Source of the DNA: Acuticoccus sp. MNP-M23
GTDB lineage: Bacteria > Pseudomonadota > Alphaproteobacteria > Rhizobiales > Amorphaceae
DNA length: 35,767 nucleotides
Direction: 5' to 3'
Assembly (NCBI RefSeq): GCF_031195445.1
Contig: NZ_CP133483.1
Span: 1-35,767, forward strand
In this document: positions 11,224-19,900 of the stretch, piece by piece
How positions within the stretch are numbered: the first letter of the stretch is position 1
Layout of the letters: every line of letters starts with the position of its first letter
The notes under the pieces: model-generated
Seen by the model: only the letters and a program-made list of their open reading frames with translations
Databases searched by the model: none
What the model was told of the DNA's origin: nothing
Position numbers and translations under genes: made by a program

Positions 11224-11884
11224 GGCGCGTCTCCTCCAGCATGTCGACGACTTCGGCCGTAAAGGCCTCGGCGTTGGTTATCGCCTTCTCGATCCCGCTG
11301 ACGTCGGCTGGGTTCAACTGGCGCAGGCCGCCCCCGGCATTGTGCAGCGAGGAAAAGGCCGTGCGGCGGTTGAGCTCTGTTCCGAACGTGCGCACCGCCG
11401 CGCGCAGCTCCCCGTTGATGTGCTTCTCGAGCTTGCTCTTCACCGCAGCGTTGGTGCGCGTGAAGAGCACGGCCGCCGCGATATCGCGCCGCCGGGCCCG
11501 GCCCTCCATTGCGATCTGGGCAAGCGTCTCGATCGCCTCGTCGGCATCCTGCTGCTCGTCCCCCGTCGGCACGATGACGAGATCGGATTCGCAGATCGCG
11601 AACGAGTTCAGCCGGGATGCCGCGCCCTCGAGATCGATGAGCACGAAGCTGGCCCGGCGCCGGGCCGCGGCGATCTCGTCCTGGACCGCGCGCTCGCCCC
11701 CGCTGGTGACAACGTGAACACGCTTGGGGGGCGGTGCGAGCTTCGACCAGCGCGTCAGCCGGCGCGCGGGGTCGGCGTCGATGAGAACCACGTCGGTGCC
11801 CTCGGCAAGCTCGCTGGCGAGGACAATGGCAGAGGTGGTCTTGCCCGCGCCGCCTTTGGAGGACGCGAAGGAGATAACCGGCAT
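11207..11884 (-). CDS. parA: ParA-family partition ATPase
   Basis: This 225-residue protein has the deviant Walker A motif SSKGGAGKTT (8-17), with the signature lysine at the start of the motif. Walker A-prime follows at VVLIDADP (32-39), and SFVLIDLEG (79-87) is Walker B. This is the small ParA type (Ib-like), without an N-terminal HTH domain, so regulation probably falls to the adjacent RHH protein. It would position plasmid copies along the nucleoid. It overlaps the downstream RHH gene by 17 bp and lies about 225 bp downstream of repA on the same strand, separated by a repeat-rich tract. Confidence 0.88.
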   Translation of the reverse strand: MPVISFASSKGGAGKTTSAIVLASELAEGTDVVLIDADPARRLTRWSKLAPPPKRVHVVTSGGERAVQDEIAAARRRASFVLIDLEGAASRLNSFAICESDLVIVPTGDEQQDADEAIETLAQIAMEGRARRRDIAAAVLFTRTNAAVKSKLEKHINGELRAAVRTFGTELNRRTAFSSLHNAGGGLRQLNPADVSGIEKAITNAEAFTAEVVDMLEETRHAAIA

Positions 11885-11920
11885 CGGGACGGTCCTTCTG
11901 ATCTCGCCTGGGGAGGCAGA

Positions 11921-12069
11921 TGCCTACCATTGGCATGTTAAGGAAACCCTAGCCGTCACAGGCCACGGCAGGTTCAACCATGGCCACGATCGCCATACCA
12001 TTCACTGCCATGCCATGCCATGCGAACGAAACTAATTCATGCAGTTGGCCTGCCATGGCCTGCCATGGG
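11921..12069. repeat. TGCCATG-rich tract, candidate centromere/par operator
   Basis: Between repA and parA the motif TGCCATG or close variants recur on both strands. Examples are CATTGGCATG near 11928, ACCATGGCCA near 11978, TGCCATGCCATGCCATGCG at 12006-12024 and two abutting CTGCCATGGC-type copies at 12050-12068. A pair of AAGGTA repeats follows at about 12076-12092. Clustered short repeats in front of a small ParA/RHH pair are the usual form of a centromere and autoregulatory operator. Function is inferred from position. Confidence 0.6.
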
Positions 12070-12110
12070 TATTTCAAGGTATCACAAGGTACCAGGAGCC
12101 TGGATGAATG

Positions 12111-13175
12111 TCAGAAGTGAGCGGTATCGAACGGACCGCGCTTGCGACAGAAGTCTAGGAAATGCGCGTCCATGTTGTTCACGCTGATCCCCTTCTCACT
12201 CACCCAGCAGCGCCATTCCTGCTGCAGCGCATGGATGTCCCACCCTCGCGCCAGCGCGCGCCCTTTCTCGAGCGCATCAGGACTGACCGGAAGATCGCTG
12301 AACGACAAGGCGGGCCGGCGCTCGCCACCCAGCGCCAGAGTCAGCTCGGGGCGAGGGCGGACAACAAGGTTCCCCGCAGCAAGCTCGAAGGTATAGTCCG
12401 GCATATGATGCTCGCGCGCATCGGTGTCGCAGATGTTCTTGACGAGCCTCTTGAATTCCTTGTCGCTCGAATTCGACCCGCACTTGTCCTTCAGGATTGA
12501 AAGACCGATCCTCCATTCCGATTGCTGGCCGCAGTGTTTGCGGGCGAGCTCGTAGAGCCGCCGCTCGAGCGGCTTGCGCAGTTGAAAATACTCGCGGCTG
12601 AGGGTCAGTACATTGTTGTTCTCGACAGCCTTCACCAGCCAATCGCCAAGCTCGAGTTCCACATCCAGCATCCGTCCGGTCGCATCCTCCTTCACGATGG
12701 TCGCGTCGGTGATCAGGGAAATCTGCCGCCAGGCGGAAATCCCGTGATCGTGGATGTTGGTATGGATTTGCGTGTACTGGAGGCGCGTCAGAGCACGTCT
12801 CAGGGTGGCGTAGGCTTGCCCGCTGGTGTGCCGGTTGGTCGCCTTCAGCAGATCGTGCGCACAGATCCGCACGCGCCGCCCGATGGGGCGCCGGTCTTCC
12901 TTCGCCGCCATCAACTGGCTGAGAACGTAGATGAGGATATCCCGGTCGAAGATGTTCGCCCGGCCTTCCTCGGCGGCAGGAACGATCCGCAAGCCCGCCT
13001 GGCCGCGAGTATATTCGAACGGCGCCATGTCCTTCTTGACCGAAAGGGAAAACAGCGGGTGCTCCATCGAAGCGCGATCACCCTTCGGGGTGGCGTCGAG
13101 GATATCGCAGAGGAAGAGGTCGGGCTCGTCATGCCGCTGCGGAAGAAGGGCGGTCCGTCGCTTGGGTCGGGCCAT
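12111..13175 (-). CDS. repA: Plasmid replication initiator RepA
   Basis: The product is 354 residues from the ATG at 13175, with AGAGGA about 10 bases upstream. An in-frame start at 13229 would run into the first iterons and is less likely. The sequence resembles the alphaproteobacterial RepA initiators (RPA family): LPQRHDEPDLFLCDILDATP, MEHPLFSLSVKKDMAPFEY, IFDRDILIYVLSQLMAAKED, and the winged-helix-like region YATLRRALTRLQYTQIHTN. REYFQLRKPLERRLYELARK is also typical of the family. It would bind the iterons directly upstream of its gene and open the origin. The family call is from recognition of these blocks. Confidence 0.85.
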   Translation of the reverse strand: MARPKRRTALLPQRHDEPDLFLCDILDATPKGDRASMEHPLFSLSVKKDMAPFEYTRGQAGLRIVPAAEEGRANIFDRDILIYVLSQLMAAKEDRRPIGRRVRICAHDLLKATNRHTSGQAYATLRRALTRLQYTQIHTNIHDHGISAWRQISLITDATIVKEDATGRMLDVELELGDWLVKAVENNNVLTLSREYFQLRKPLERRLYELARKHCGQQSEWRIGLSILKDKCGSNSSDKEFKRLVKNICDTDAREHHMPDYTFELAAGNLVVRPRPELTLALGGERRPALSFSDLPVSPDALEKGRALARGWDIHALQQEWRCWVSEKGISVNNMDAHFLDFCRKRGPFDTAHF

Positions 13176-13198
13176 GTCTCGATCCTCTGCCCAAGGGG

Positions 13199-13350
13199 TT
13201 ATTCGATACGCTACACACCGGTAGCGCATTCCTCGATAGTCTGCACACCGGAAGGCACGAGATGGTGCAATCCCCGGCAGGCGTTATTCGATATCCTACA
13301 CACCGTTCCTCGATAGTCTACACACCGTTCTTCGATACTCTACCCACCGG
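13199..13350. repeat. Five 22-bp iterons, plasmid origin of replication
   Basis: Five direct repeats share TCGATA, a short variable part, CTACACACCG. They start at 13199, 13229, 13284, 13306 and 13328. The last three abut at exact 22-bp steps and the first two are 30 bp apart. The third, fourth and fifth differ only at a few central bases. Base 13175, the repA start, is 24 bp from the nearest repeat, so binding there could also repress repA. An AT-richer stretch follows (about 13355-13440) and may be the melting region. No clear DnaA box was seen. Confidence 0.85.
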
Positions 13351-13639
13351 GAGGCCGAAATTTCTCGGATTTTCTTCATTTTGTCAGTGCCTTGCCGGCC
13401 TCACTGATTCGCGTAACCCTATATCTAACCCATACTAACCCCCCTCAGAATTCAACAGGCGCGCTCAACCGCATCATCACCATGCTTGATGGGAAGAGGC
13501 TGAGGAGGGGACCAAACCTCGATTGACTGAATCAGTGATGGCTCTGAGGGCCAGCATCCCGCCGCAGATCCTGCCGAGAAATCTCTTGCACGCACAGAAA
13601 ATCGCATCATTTGATGCATATACAAAACCGGAGGCTGGA

Positions 13640-13834
13640 ATGCGCACCACAGTCACGCTGGATGACCAGCTTATCGACCGTGCTGTCGCCCTCACCGGCG
13701 TTCAGGAACGCGGCGCGCTGCTGCGCAAAGCGTTGACCGCGCTGATCGAACGCGAGAGCGCGAGAAGACTGGCACAGCTTGGCGGAACCGAGCCCGAACT
13801 CGAAGCATCGCCGCGCCGGCGGCCGGAAGGGTGA
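13640..13834 (+). CDS. vapB: VapB-like antitoxin
   Basis: The product is 64 residues from the ATG at 13640, with GGAGG five bases upstream. A longer reading frame from 13523 lacks such a site and its extra residues look non-coding. MRTTVTLDDQLIDRAVALTG is the DNA-binding N-terminus of VapB (a strand followed by helices), and ALLRKALTALIERESARRLA is the family's following helix. The acidic, basic tail would wrap the toxin. The stop codon overlaps the vapC start as GTGA. The antitoxin would neutralise VapC and repress the operon. Confidence 0.85.
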   Translation: MRTTVTLDDQLIDRAVALTGVQERGALLRKALTALIERESARRLAQLGGTEPELEASPRRRPEG

Positions 13835-14196
13835 TTCTTGCCGATACGTCGATATGGATCGATCACTTGCGCGCGGGTGAGCCCGACCTAAAACGGCTCC
13901 TCCTCGCTGAGGAGATCGTTTGCCACCCATTCGTGATCGCGGAGATCGCACTCGGGTCCCTGAAGGGACGAGACAAGGTCCTTGGATTTCTGGATGGTCT
14001 TGCCATGCTCCCGGTGCCTGAACCTGCCGAGATCCGCCAGATGATCGAGGCGCGGCGCCTCTATGGACGCGGAGTCGGGTATGTAGATTCCGTGCTCATC
14101 GCCTCTTGTCTCCTGCGACCAGGGACATTGTTCTGGACCCGGGACCGTCGCCTACAAGCCGTCGCGACAGAGATCGGGTTCGCGTTCTACCCATAG
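13831..14196 (+). CDS. vapC: VapC-like PIN-domain ribonuclease toxin
   Basis: This 121-residue PIN-domain protein starts at a GTG that overlaps the antitoxin stop by 4 bp. The acidic catalytic set is complete: Asp5 (LADTS), Glu38 (IAEIA), Asp86 (GYVDSVLIAS) and Asp105 (WTRDRRL). VapC proteins cleave RNA, commonly initiator tRNA or rRNA. Next to the replicon its likely role is post-segregational stabilisation of the plasmid. Confidence 0.9.
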   Translation: MILADTSIWIDHLRAGEPDLKRLLLAEEIVCHPFVIAEIALGSLKGRDKVLGFLDGLAMLPVPEPAEIRQMIEARRLYGRGVGYVDSVLIASCLLRPGTLFWTRDRRLQAVATEIGFAFYP

Positions 14197-14640
14197 AACC
14201 GATCGTCCAGGTTAGCTTCCAGATCCCCACTGCTCCCACCCCTGCGACCCCTCACAGGGCCAAGCGAGGCTCGCAACGCTCGCAGCCGGGTGATGGTACC
14301 CCTCAATCCGAGTTGCAGCATGTCCGGGCTCGGGCTTTCATCCTCGCGGATGAGGGGCCGTCAATCCTTGACGGTTTCCCTTCCGAGCTTGACGAAAAAT
14401 GCGTGGTCATTCTGAATGGGGTTCTGGACATCGTCGCTTCCAGTCGGGGCTGCACACGAACGCGGGTCCGAGTGTAGGCCTACTTGCCGCGCATGCGGGA
14501 TGAGGCATCGATTATCTCCATCAAAGATTAGTACGATGGCGTCGAAGGTATTTGGAAGAAGAAATCGAAATCCTTCGTAGCCGTTTGATAGAGTTAGAAC
14601 GACGAACTGGGCGCTGAAAATATGCCGATTAGCGTCCTGT
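14197..14640. other. Gap after vapC with no clear gene
   Basis: The frames here look like low-complexity shadows. One short open tail, ending in a TGA near 14618, reads YLEEEIEILRSRLIELERRT plus two residues. It is helix-rich and could be the end of a small degraded coiled-coil gene, but no start codon with a ribosome site was found. Confidence 0.3.
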
Positions 14641-14654
14641 GTGCGCCTTCACAT

Positions 14655-14966
14655 GCGAGGGTTTGCGAGACTTGCGAGGGTCTGCGAGGGTTTGGCAGGG
14701 GGTACGGAGCGGATGATTATTCGTTTTGGTTCAGGGGGTTACAAAAGTTTTTGCGAGGGTTGCGAGGGTTGCGAGGGTTGCGAGGGTCTCACGCGGGGGC
14801 GCGCGCATGAACCGGGTTCACCATGGATTTCACGATGGTCGGAGGGTTTCTCACGCGCGTTACGCGACCCTAAACCCTCGCGACCCTCGCAAGGGGTGTT
14901 TAAGTGATTGTAATAGAACAGAGAATTTTTTGCGAGGGTTTGAAAACAACCCTCGCAAACCCTCGC
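14655..14966. repeat. Field of GCGAGGGT(T) repeats in both orientations
   Basis: GCGAGGGT occurs in the forward sense at 14655, 14674, 14684, 14753, 14762, 14771, 14780, 14789 and 14932. It occurs as ACCCTCGC at 14874, 14883, 14949 and 14959. The copies at 14753-14796 are five units at an exact 9-bp period. A variant, GCGAGACT, lies at 14665. The short frames that cover this area translate to repeated Cys-Glu-Gly or Ala-Arg-Val units and are by-products of the repeat. The field could be a binding array for a replication, transfer or regulatory protein. Confidence 0.85.
14929..14959. other. Perfect 12-bp stem hairpin within the repeat field
   Basis: TTTGCGAGGGTT (14929-14940) and AACCCTCGCAAA (14948-14959) pair perfectly around a 7-base loop, TGAAAAC. 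It is built from one forward and one inverted copy of the 9-bp repeat. There is no T-run after the second arm, so a simple terminator is unlikely. It could form a cruciform or act as a dimer binding site. Confidence 0.7.
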
Positions 14967-15783
14967 AGAATTTGATTAATTCGTTGAATCATAAGGGTAT
15001 TCTCCGAATGGAGACGAGTTCTGGCATCGGCCAAGGCCGCTGGGAGCAGGCGTTCCGCAGTTGCGTGGTCGGCTGATGCCGGCTCGGCGTATCGGGAGAA
15101 ATCCTGGGGTTTCCGCAGATACGCTGGTCCCGTGGCGCAGATCTCAGTGAGATGGTCCGTTCCGGTAGCACGTGGCGGTAGTCGAGCTGCGAGCTATCCG
15201 CCGATCTGTTTCCGGCCGCAACGACGAATCTCTCTTGGCACCGAAGGCTCAGGTCTTCCGGTAGACCGTGCGCAATTCCGCGTCAGAACTTCGGAACCAG
15301 GGCGTGGACTGTCGCCAGTCGCCTGGGTCGGAGACCCAGGGGGGTGCAAAAGTCTGAGGCGTCGCGCCCGGGGACCGGCGGGGAGGCATTTTCGTGGAGT
15401 GCACGGAAATTGAAGGGAAAAAGCCACTTGGCTGGGTGATGCTGTGCAGGGTCTAAGCCCATCGCCAAGGTCTGCGGCCCATGCCCTGGCTCGAGTGTGG
15501 CGTCGGTTCTCAGCGGCCGTGCCTGGTCGGCGCGGGTGGTGGCGGCCTGAACGCCTCGAGAGTTCTCGGGGCGTGCGGCGCGGAGGTCGCCCACCGAGGC
15601 CCCCTTTGCCACCATAACCATCAGGGAGACGTTTCAAGGCCCTTAGAAGGGCGATTGGTATCGCATGGTGCGGGGGGGGGGCGGAATTCACGCGGGCGTG
15701 CCATCCACGGCCTTCCTAGGGCCATTAAACGCCATACTGCGGTTTTTGCAGCTGCCGGCGGGCGGTGACCTCCGGTCGACTCG
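14967..15783. other. Gene-poor stretch, possible transfer-origin region
   Basis: No convincing gene. Minus-strand frames such as 15283-15621 (MVMVAKGASVGDLRAARP...) have no recognised domain. Within it are a 14-bp inverted repeat at 15639-15652 and a run of ten G at 15672-15681. Confidence 0.3.
15639..15667. other. Inverted repeat plus AAGGGCG motif, weak oriT candidate
   Basis: GCCCTT-AG-AAGGGC (15639-15652) is a perfect inverted repeat that runs into AAGGGCGATTGGTATCG. Agrobacterium-type (MOBQ) transfer origins contain AAGGGCG followed by an AT-rich segment, so the resemblance is suggestive. No relaxase gene is present in the window, which keeps the call weak. Confidence 0.22.
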
Positions 15784-15991
15784 TCAAAGCAGCTCGGCTT
15801 CGTCCTGCAACCATCGCTGCGCGTGTTCCTGATCGATGACCGCTCCCCATGTCCCTCAGGCGGTGATCGCCAGTTAGCAGGCTGCGAGGCCAAGGTAGCA
15901 GTGCGTTAGGATCATAGTCCTGTTGAAGCGGCGCCGGCGCCACGAGTTTGGTCAGCGCTGAAACTGCGCGGTTATTGTTGAGAAATCTCAT
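15784..15991 (-). pseudogene. Small unknown gene with a single-base frameshift
   Basis: The minus-strand frame from 15991 reads MRFLNNNRAVSALTKLVAPA..., with coding-like text down to LLTGDHRLRDMG. It then shifts into unlikely Arg/Ser-rich sequence. One extra base in the G-rich stretch after the ATGGGG near 15852 would restore AVIDQEHAQRWLQDEAELL followed by TGA at 15784-15786, giving a product of about 68 residues. The two halves together look like one small acidic protein. Its function is unknown. Either the gene is broken or there is a sequencing error in the G run. Confidence 0.4.
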
Positions 15992-16513
15992 ATATTACTA
16001 TTTATAGTACTAGTTTTATTATAAAATACCAAATTTAACTCGGATTATATCGGATAATAATGAAAGGCGCGGGGATAAAGCTTATGCGGCAGGACATTTC
16101 TCTTCGAGAGCGGAGCTATCACGGCCCTATTTTCCGGAGCGGCAGGCGAAGTTGATAGTCCGGCAAGGATGCAGCGCCTGGGGATGACGGCACAGCCACC
16201 GACGGCGGCGCGTTGATCGACGACGGACTGCACTGCGCGGCCGCGATGAGACCGCTCGGACGCGGAGCGGCTGGCAGGGGCGCGCGCTCCCGGCGACGAT
16301 CATTGCCGAAGCCGGGCACCTCCATCTCCTCGACACCTTCGTCAGCGTCGATGAGCACCGCGTTGGGTTGTTACCGGACCACGCGACGTGCGGCGAGATC
16401 GCCAGGCATCTCATCGCTGCTGGCGGTATCGGAGTCCTCGAAATCCGGCGAAGTTTTCACGATGGGCGTGCGCCCGAATCACCTTTGTTCGAACCGCAAT
16501 CCAGCACCCGTTG
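15992..16513. other. Gap with AT-rich patch and an unstarted open frame
   Basis: An AT-rich patch lies at about 15985-16060. On the plus strand a frame at about 16288-16544 is open and coding-like (PATIIAEAGHLHLLDTFVSV..., RHLIAAGGIGVLEI) but has no start codon, so at most it is a gene remnant truncated at its 5' side. It ends inside the operator-like repeat at 16514. Confidence 0.3.
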
Positions 16514-16674
16514 GTTCATATGGTCATTTTGGGCGATCATATGAACATTTCCTGCGAGCGTCAGAGTCGGGGCAACACACGCGCATGACTGCATGCAAAA
16601 CTTCCTTAGCCAGTTAATTCAATCATTTCGATGTCATTGCGGTCACTTGAAAATGTCATTCGGTTGAAACATTG
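16514..16674. promoter_or_regulatory. Operator-like repeats upstream of the GDPD gene
   Basis: GTTCATATG (16514-16522) and CATATGAAC (16538-16546) are perfect inverted halves. Further on, TCACTTGAAA lies at 16643-16652 and AATGTCA...TGAAACATT at 16652-16673. The same TCATATGAAC and AATGTCA...TGAAACATT elements occur in front of the DeoR-like regulator and ABC operon (26759-26891). GAACATT/GAAACATT halves resemble those of GlpR operators. The distance to the GDPD start is about 240 bp. Confidence 0.55.
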
Positions 16675-16911
16675 ACGCCCTAGTGGCCGTTCGGACGAAC
16701 AGTCTGGGCTTTCATATCAATGATGCTGACCCCGGTGTCGCGCGGCGACCCACCATGATCGCGCAGGCTTCGAACCCCACGGCGGTTCGACCCGCCGTTG
16801 TGTACCGCGTCGCCGCGAGCGGAGTGTCGCTCGTGCCGGTCATCTTCGCCGGTCTCCAGACGCGTTCATAGCCCCGTCCTCACTGTCCTCCGCCCATCGA
16901 GAGCGCCTGTC

Positions 16912-19900
16912 ATGTCCGAACTCACCATCATCGCCCATCGCGGCACCAACCCCTATCCCGATGCATCCGCCGATGCGTATCGCCATGCGATCGACTGGGG
17001 CGCCGATGCCGTCGAAACCGACGCGCAGGTGACGGCGGACGGGATCGTCGTGCTGGCGCATGACACCGGCAACATCCCGAACATGACCTATGCGGATCTG
17101 CTCGCGGCAGATCCGGACCTCATCACCCTCAGCGAGCTGATCGGGATCATCGAAGAGAAATCGGCCGAGACGGGCCGTGTGATCGGGCTCAGCCTCGAGA
17201 TGAAGAACCCCGCCACCTACACGGCCGCGGGGATCGACATCGCGCAGGCAACGCTCGACGTCCTCGTCGCCAACGGCTTTACCGACGAGCGGGTGATGCT
17301 GAACTGCGGCGACGCGGCGACGCTGCAATATCTGAACGATACGCTGATGCCCGAGGCCGGTGTCGATATCTTCCTCGAGCAGACCTACAACGGAACGGAC
17401 GCGGAAGACCTCGCCCAGATCGCGACCTTCGCGGACGGGATCTCCGCCAGGATCAGCGGCCTCGATGCGGACAAGGTCGCCGAGGCCCAGAGCCTCGGCC
17501 TCAACGTCAATGCCTGGACGCACGACGGTCCGGGCGACGAGCTTCAGTCCCTGATCGAGATGGGCGTCGACGGCGTCTACACCAACAACACCCGCATCGC
17601 CCGTGCCTATGCCGAAGGGGACGTCGGTGTCAGCGTCGTTTACGGCGACGAGACGGCAGAGAGCGTCAGCGGGACCGACGGCGACAACATGATCTACGCC
17701 ATGGAGGGCAACGACGTCGTGCTCGCCGGCGCCGGTGACGACGTCGTCTACGGCGACGCTGGCGACGATACGCTGTCGGGCGGCTCTGGCGAGGACCGGC
17801 TCTTCGGCGGGGCCGGCGACGACGCCCTGTTCGGCGGCGAAGGCAGTGACATGCTGGCCGGCGGCCAGGGCAACGACGTCCTCAATACCGGTGGCTCGGA
17901 CAACACGGTCGTCTACGCTGCGGGCGACGGTATCGACGTTCTGAACGGCACGTCGACCGACACGCTGGTCCTCACCGACATCGCCTCGTCGGACGTCTCC
18001 GTGACGAACATCGGACCGAGCCTCGCGCTGGAATTTGCTGGCGGTGGCGCCGTGTTCATTGGCTCCGGCACCATCGGCAGCGTCGTGCTGGATGGCGGCG
18101 CCACGGTCTGGTCGGCGAGCGACCTTTCCGACATGGCGGACGGCCGTGTCTCCGACGCGGTTCTGGAGGTGGCGACGACCGCCGCGACCGGCCTTGCCGC
18201 AGCCACCGCGGCGGCATCAGCCGAACCGACGCCCAATCTCGTCCAGAACGGCAGCTTCGAATACACCGACAGCGCATCCGCCTACCGTGACTGGGGTCGC
18301 TCGGCGCTCAACGGCGAGATTCCGGGATGGGTGAACCTCAACTCGGGCCGGATCGAGCAGCACCAGGACACCAGCGCGCTCGGCCTTACGGCCAATGATG
18401 GCGCATTCTACGTCGATCTCGACGGCAACAGGAACAACGTCGCCCTTGCCCAGACCATCGAGGGCATGGAGACCGGCGCCACCTACGCGCTGGCCTTCGA
18501 CCTCAGCGACGGCGACACGTCGGACGACGAAGCCATCACCGTCACGTTCGGCGGCGAGGTGGTCTACGAGGGTGCACCGGCCGCGGCCGAGTGGGAGACG
18601 ATTTCGCTTGCCATCATAGGCGGCGCCGGCGACGGGTCCAATACGCTCGTCATCGAAGAGACCGGCGGCTCGCTCGACACCACCGGCATCTTCATCGACG
18701 ACGTCTCGGTGGTGAAGACTGCGGATGCTCCTGCCGGCAGCGCCGACGGCAACCTGATCGTCAACGGCAGCTTCGAAAACATCAACGGCACCTCGCACCG
18801 GTCCTGGGGCCGCTACGCGCCGGACGGCGAAATCGCCGGCTGGTCGAACGTCGATCCCAACCCGACCCAGCGCATCGAACTCCACGCCGACACGAGCGAC
18901 AACGGCGTCAGCGCCAGTGATGGCCAGTACTTCGTCGACATGGACGGCGACGGAAACAACCTCGAGATCGTCCAGACGGTCGAAGGGGTGGAGGCCGGCA
19001 GCACCTATACGCTGAGCTTCGATGTCGCCGATATCGATCCCGATGCCGACGATGATGCCATCGAGGTGAGCTGGGGCGGCGAGGTGGTCTACACCGGCAC
19101 GCCGGGCGAGGCCTGGGAGACCATCAGGCTCGAGGTTGTCGGCGGCGCGGGCGACGGGACCGATACGCTGGCGTTCCGCCATCTGGCGACGGATCTCAAC
19201 GGCGACGGCATCGCGCTCGACAACGTTTCGCTGATGGCCGGGCGCATCGAGGATCAGCCGGGCGACGGCGGTGATCCCGATGGCGGCGAGGAGACCCCCG
19301 GCGACGGCGACCCCGATGCGGACGCCCCCTTCCTCCTGATCTCGCACCGGGGCACCAACCCCTATGCGGACCACTCGGAGGCCTCGCACAGCCATGCGCT
19401 CGACTGGGGCGGCGACATGGCCGAGTTCGACCTGCAGATGACGGCGGACGGCGTCCTCGTGATCGCGCACGACACCGGCACCATTCCGTCGACCACCTAT
19501 GTCGATCTCATTGCCTCGAACCCTGACATCATGACCTTCGAGGAGGGTCTCGACCTCGTTCTCGCCAAGCAGGTGGAGACGGGCCGCACGTTCCAGATCA
19601 GCGCCGAGATCAAGAACCCCACCTCCTATGCCGACAACGGCCTGGCGTTCGCGCAGCAGCTGGTGGACACGCTGGAGGCGAAGGGGTTCGACGACCCGGC
19701 CCAGGTCAGCATCTCGTCCTTCAATTCGGCCATCGTCCGCACGCTCCTCGACGATATCCTGCCCGAGGCCGGGACCGCCTATAACGTGGACTATGTCGGC
19801 TACGGTCTCAGCGACAGCGAGCTGTCGACGGTCGCCGGATGGGGCGTCAAGAGCGTTTCTCTCAACGCCAGCTACCTGAACGCGGCCATGGTCGAGGCGG

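Noticed and set aside
14655-14966. Repeat field as a CRISPR array
   Set aside because: The unit is only 8-9 bp, orientation is mixed and there are no uniform spacers or cas genes.
14641-15076. Overlapping short frames with Cys-Glu-Gly and Ala-Arg-Val repeats
   Set aside because: They are translations of the 9-bp DNA repeat in different frames and have no ribosome sites or recognised domains.
15194-15691. 165-residue minus-strand frame
   Set aside because: Arg/Pro-rich with no domain; composition suggests a chance frame in GC-rich DNA.
16288-16544. Open plus-strand frame with coding-like text (HLIAAGGIGVLEI)
   Set aside because: No start codon or ribosome site, and it ends inside an operator-like repeat; at most a gene remnant.
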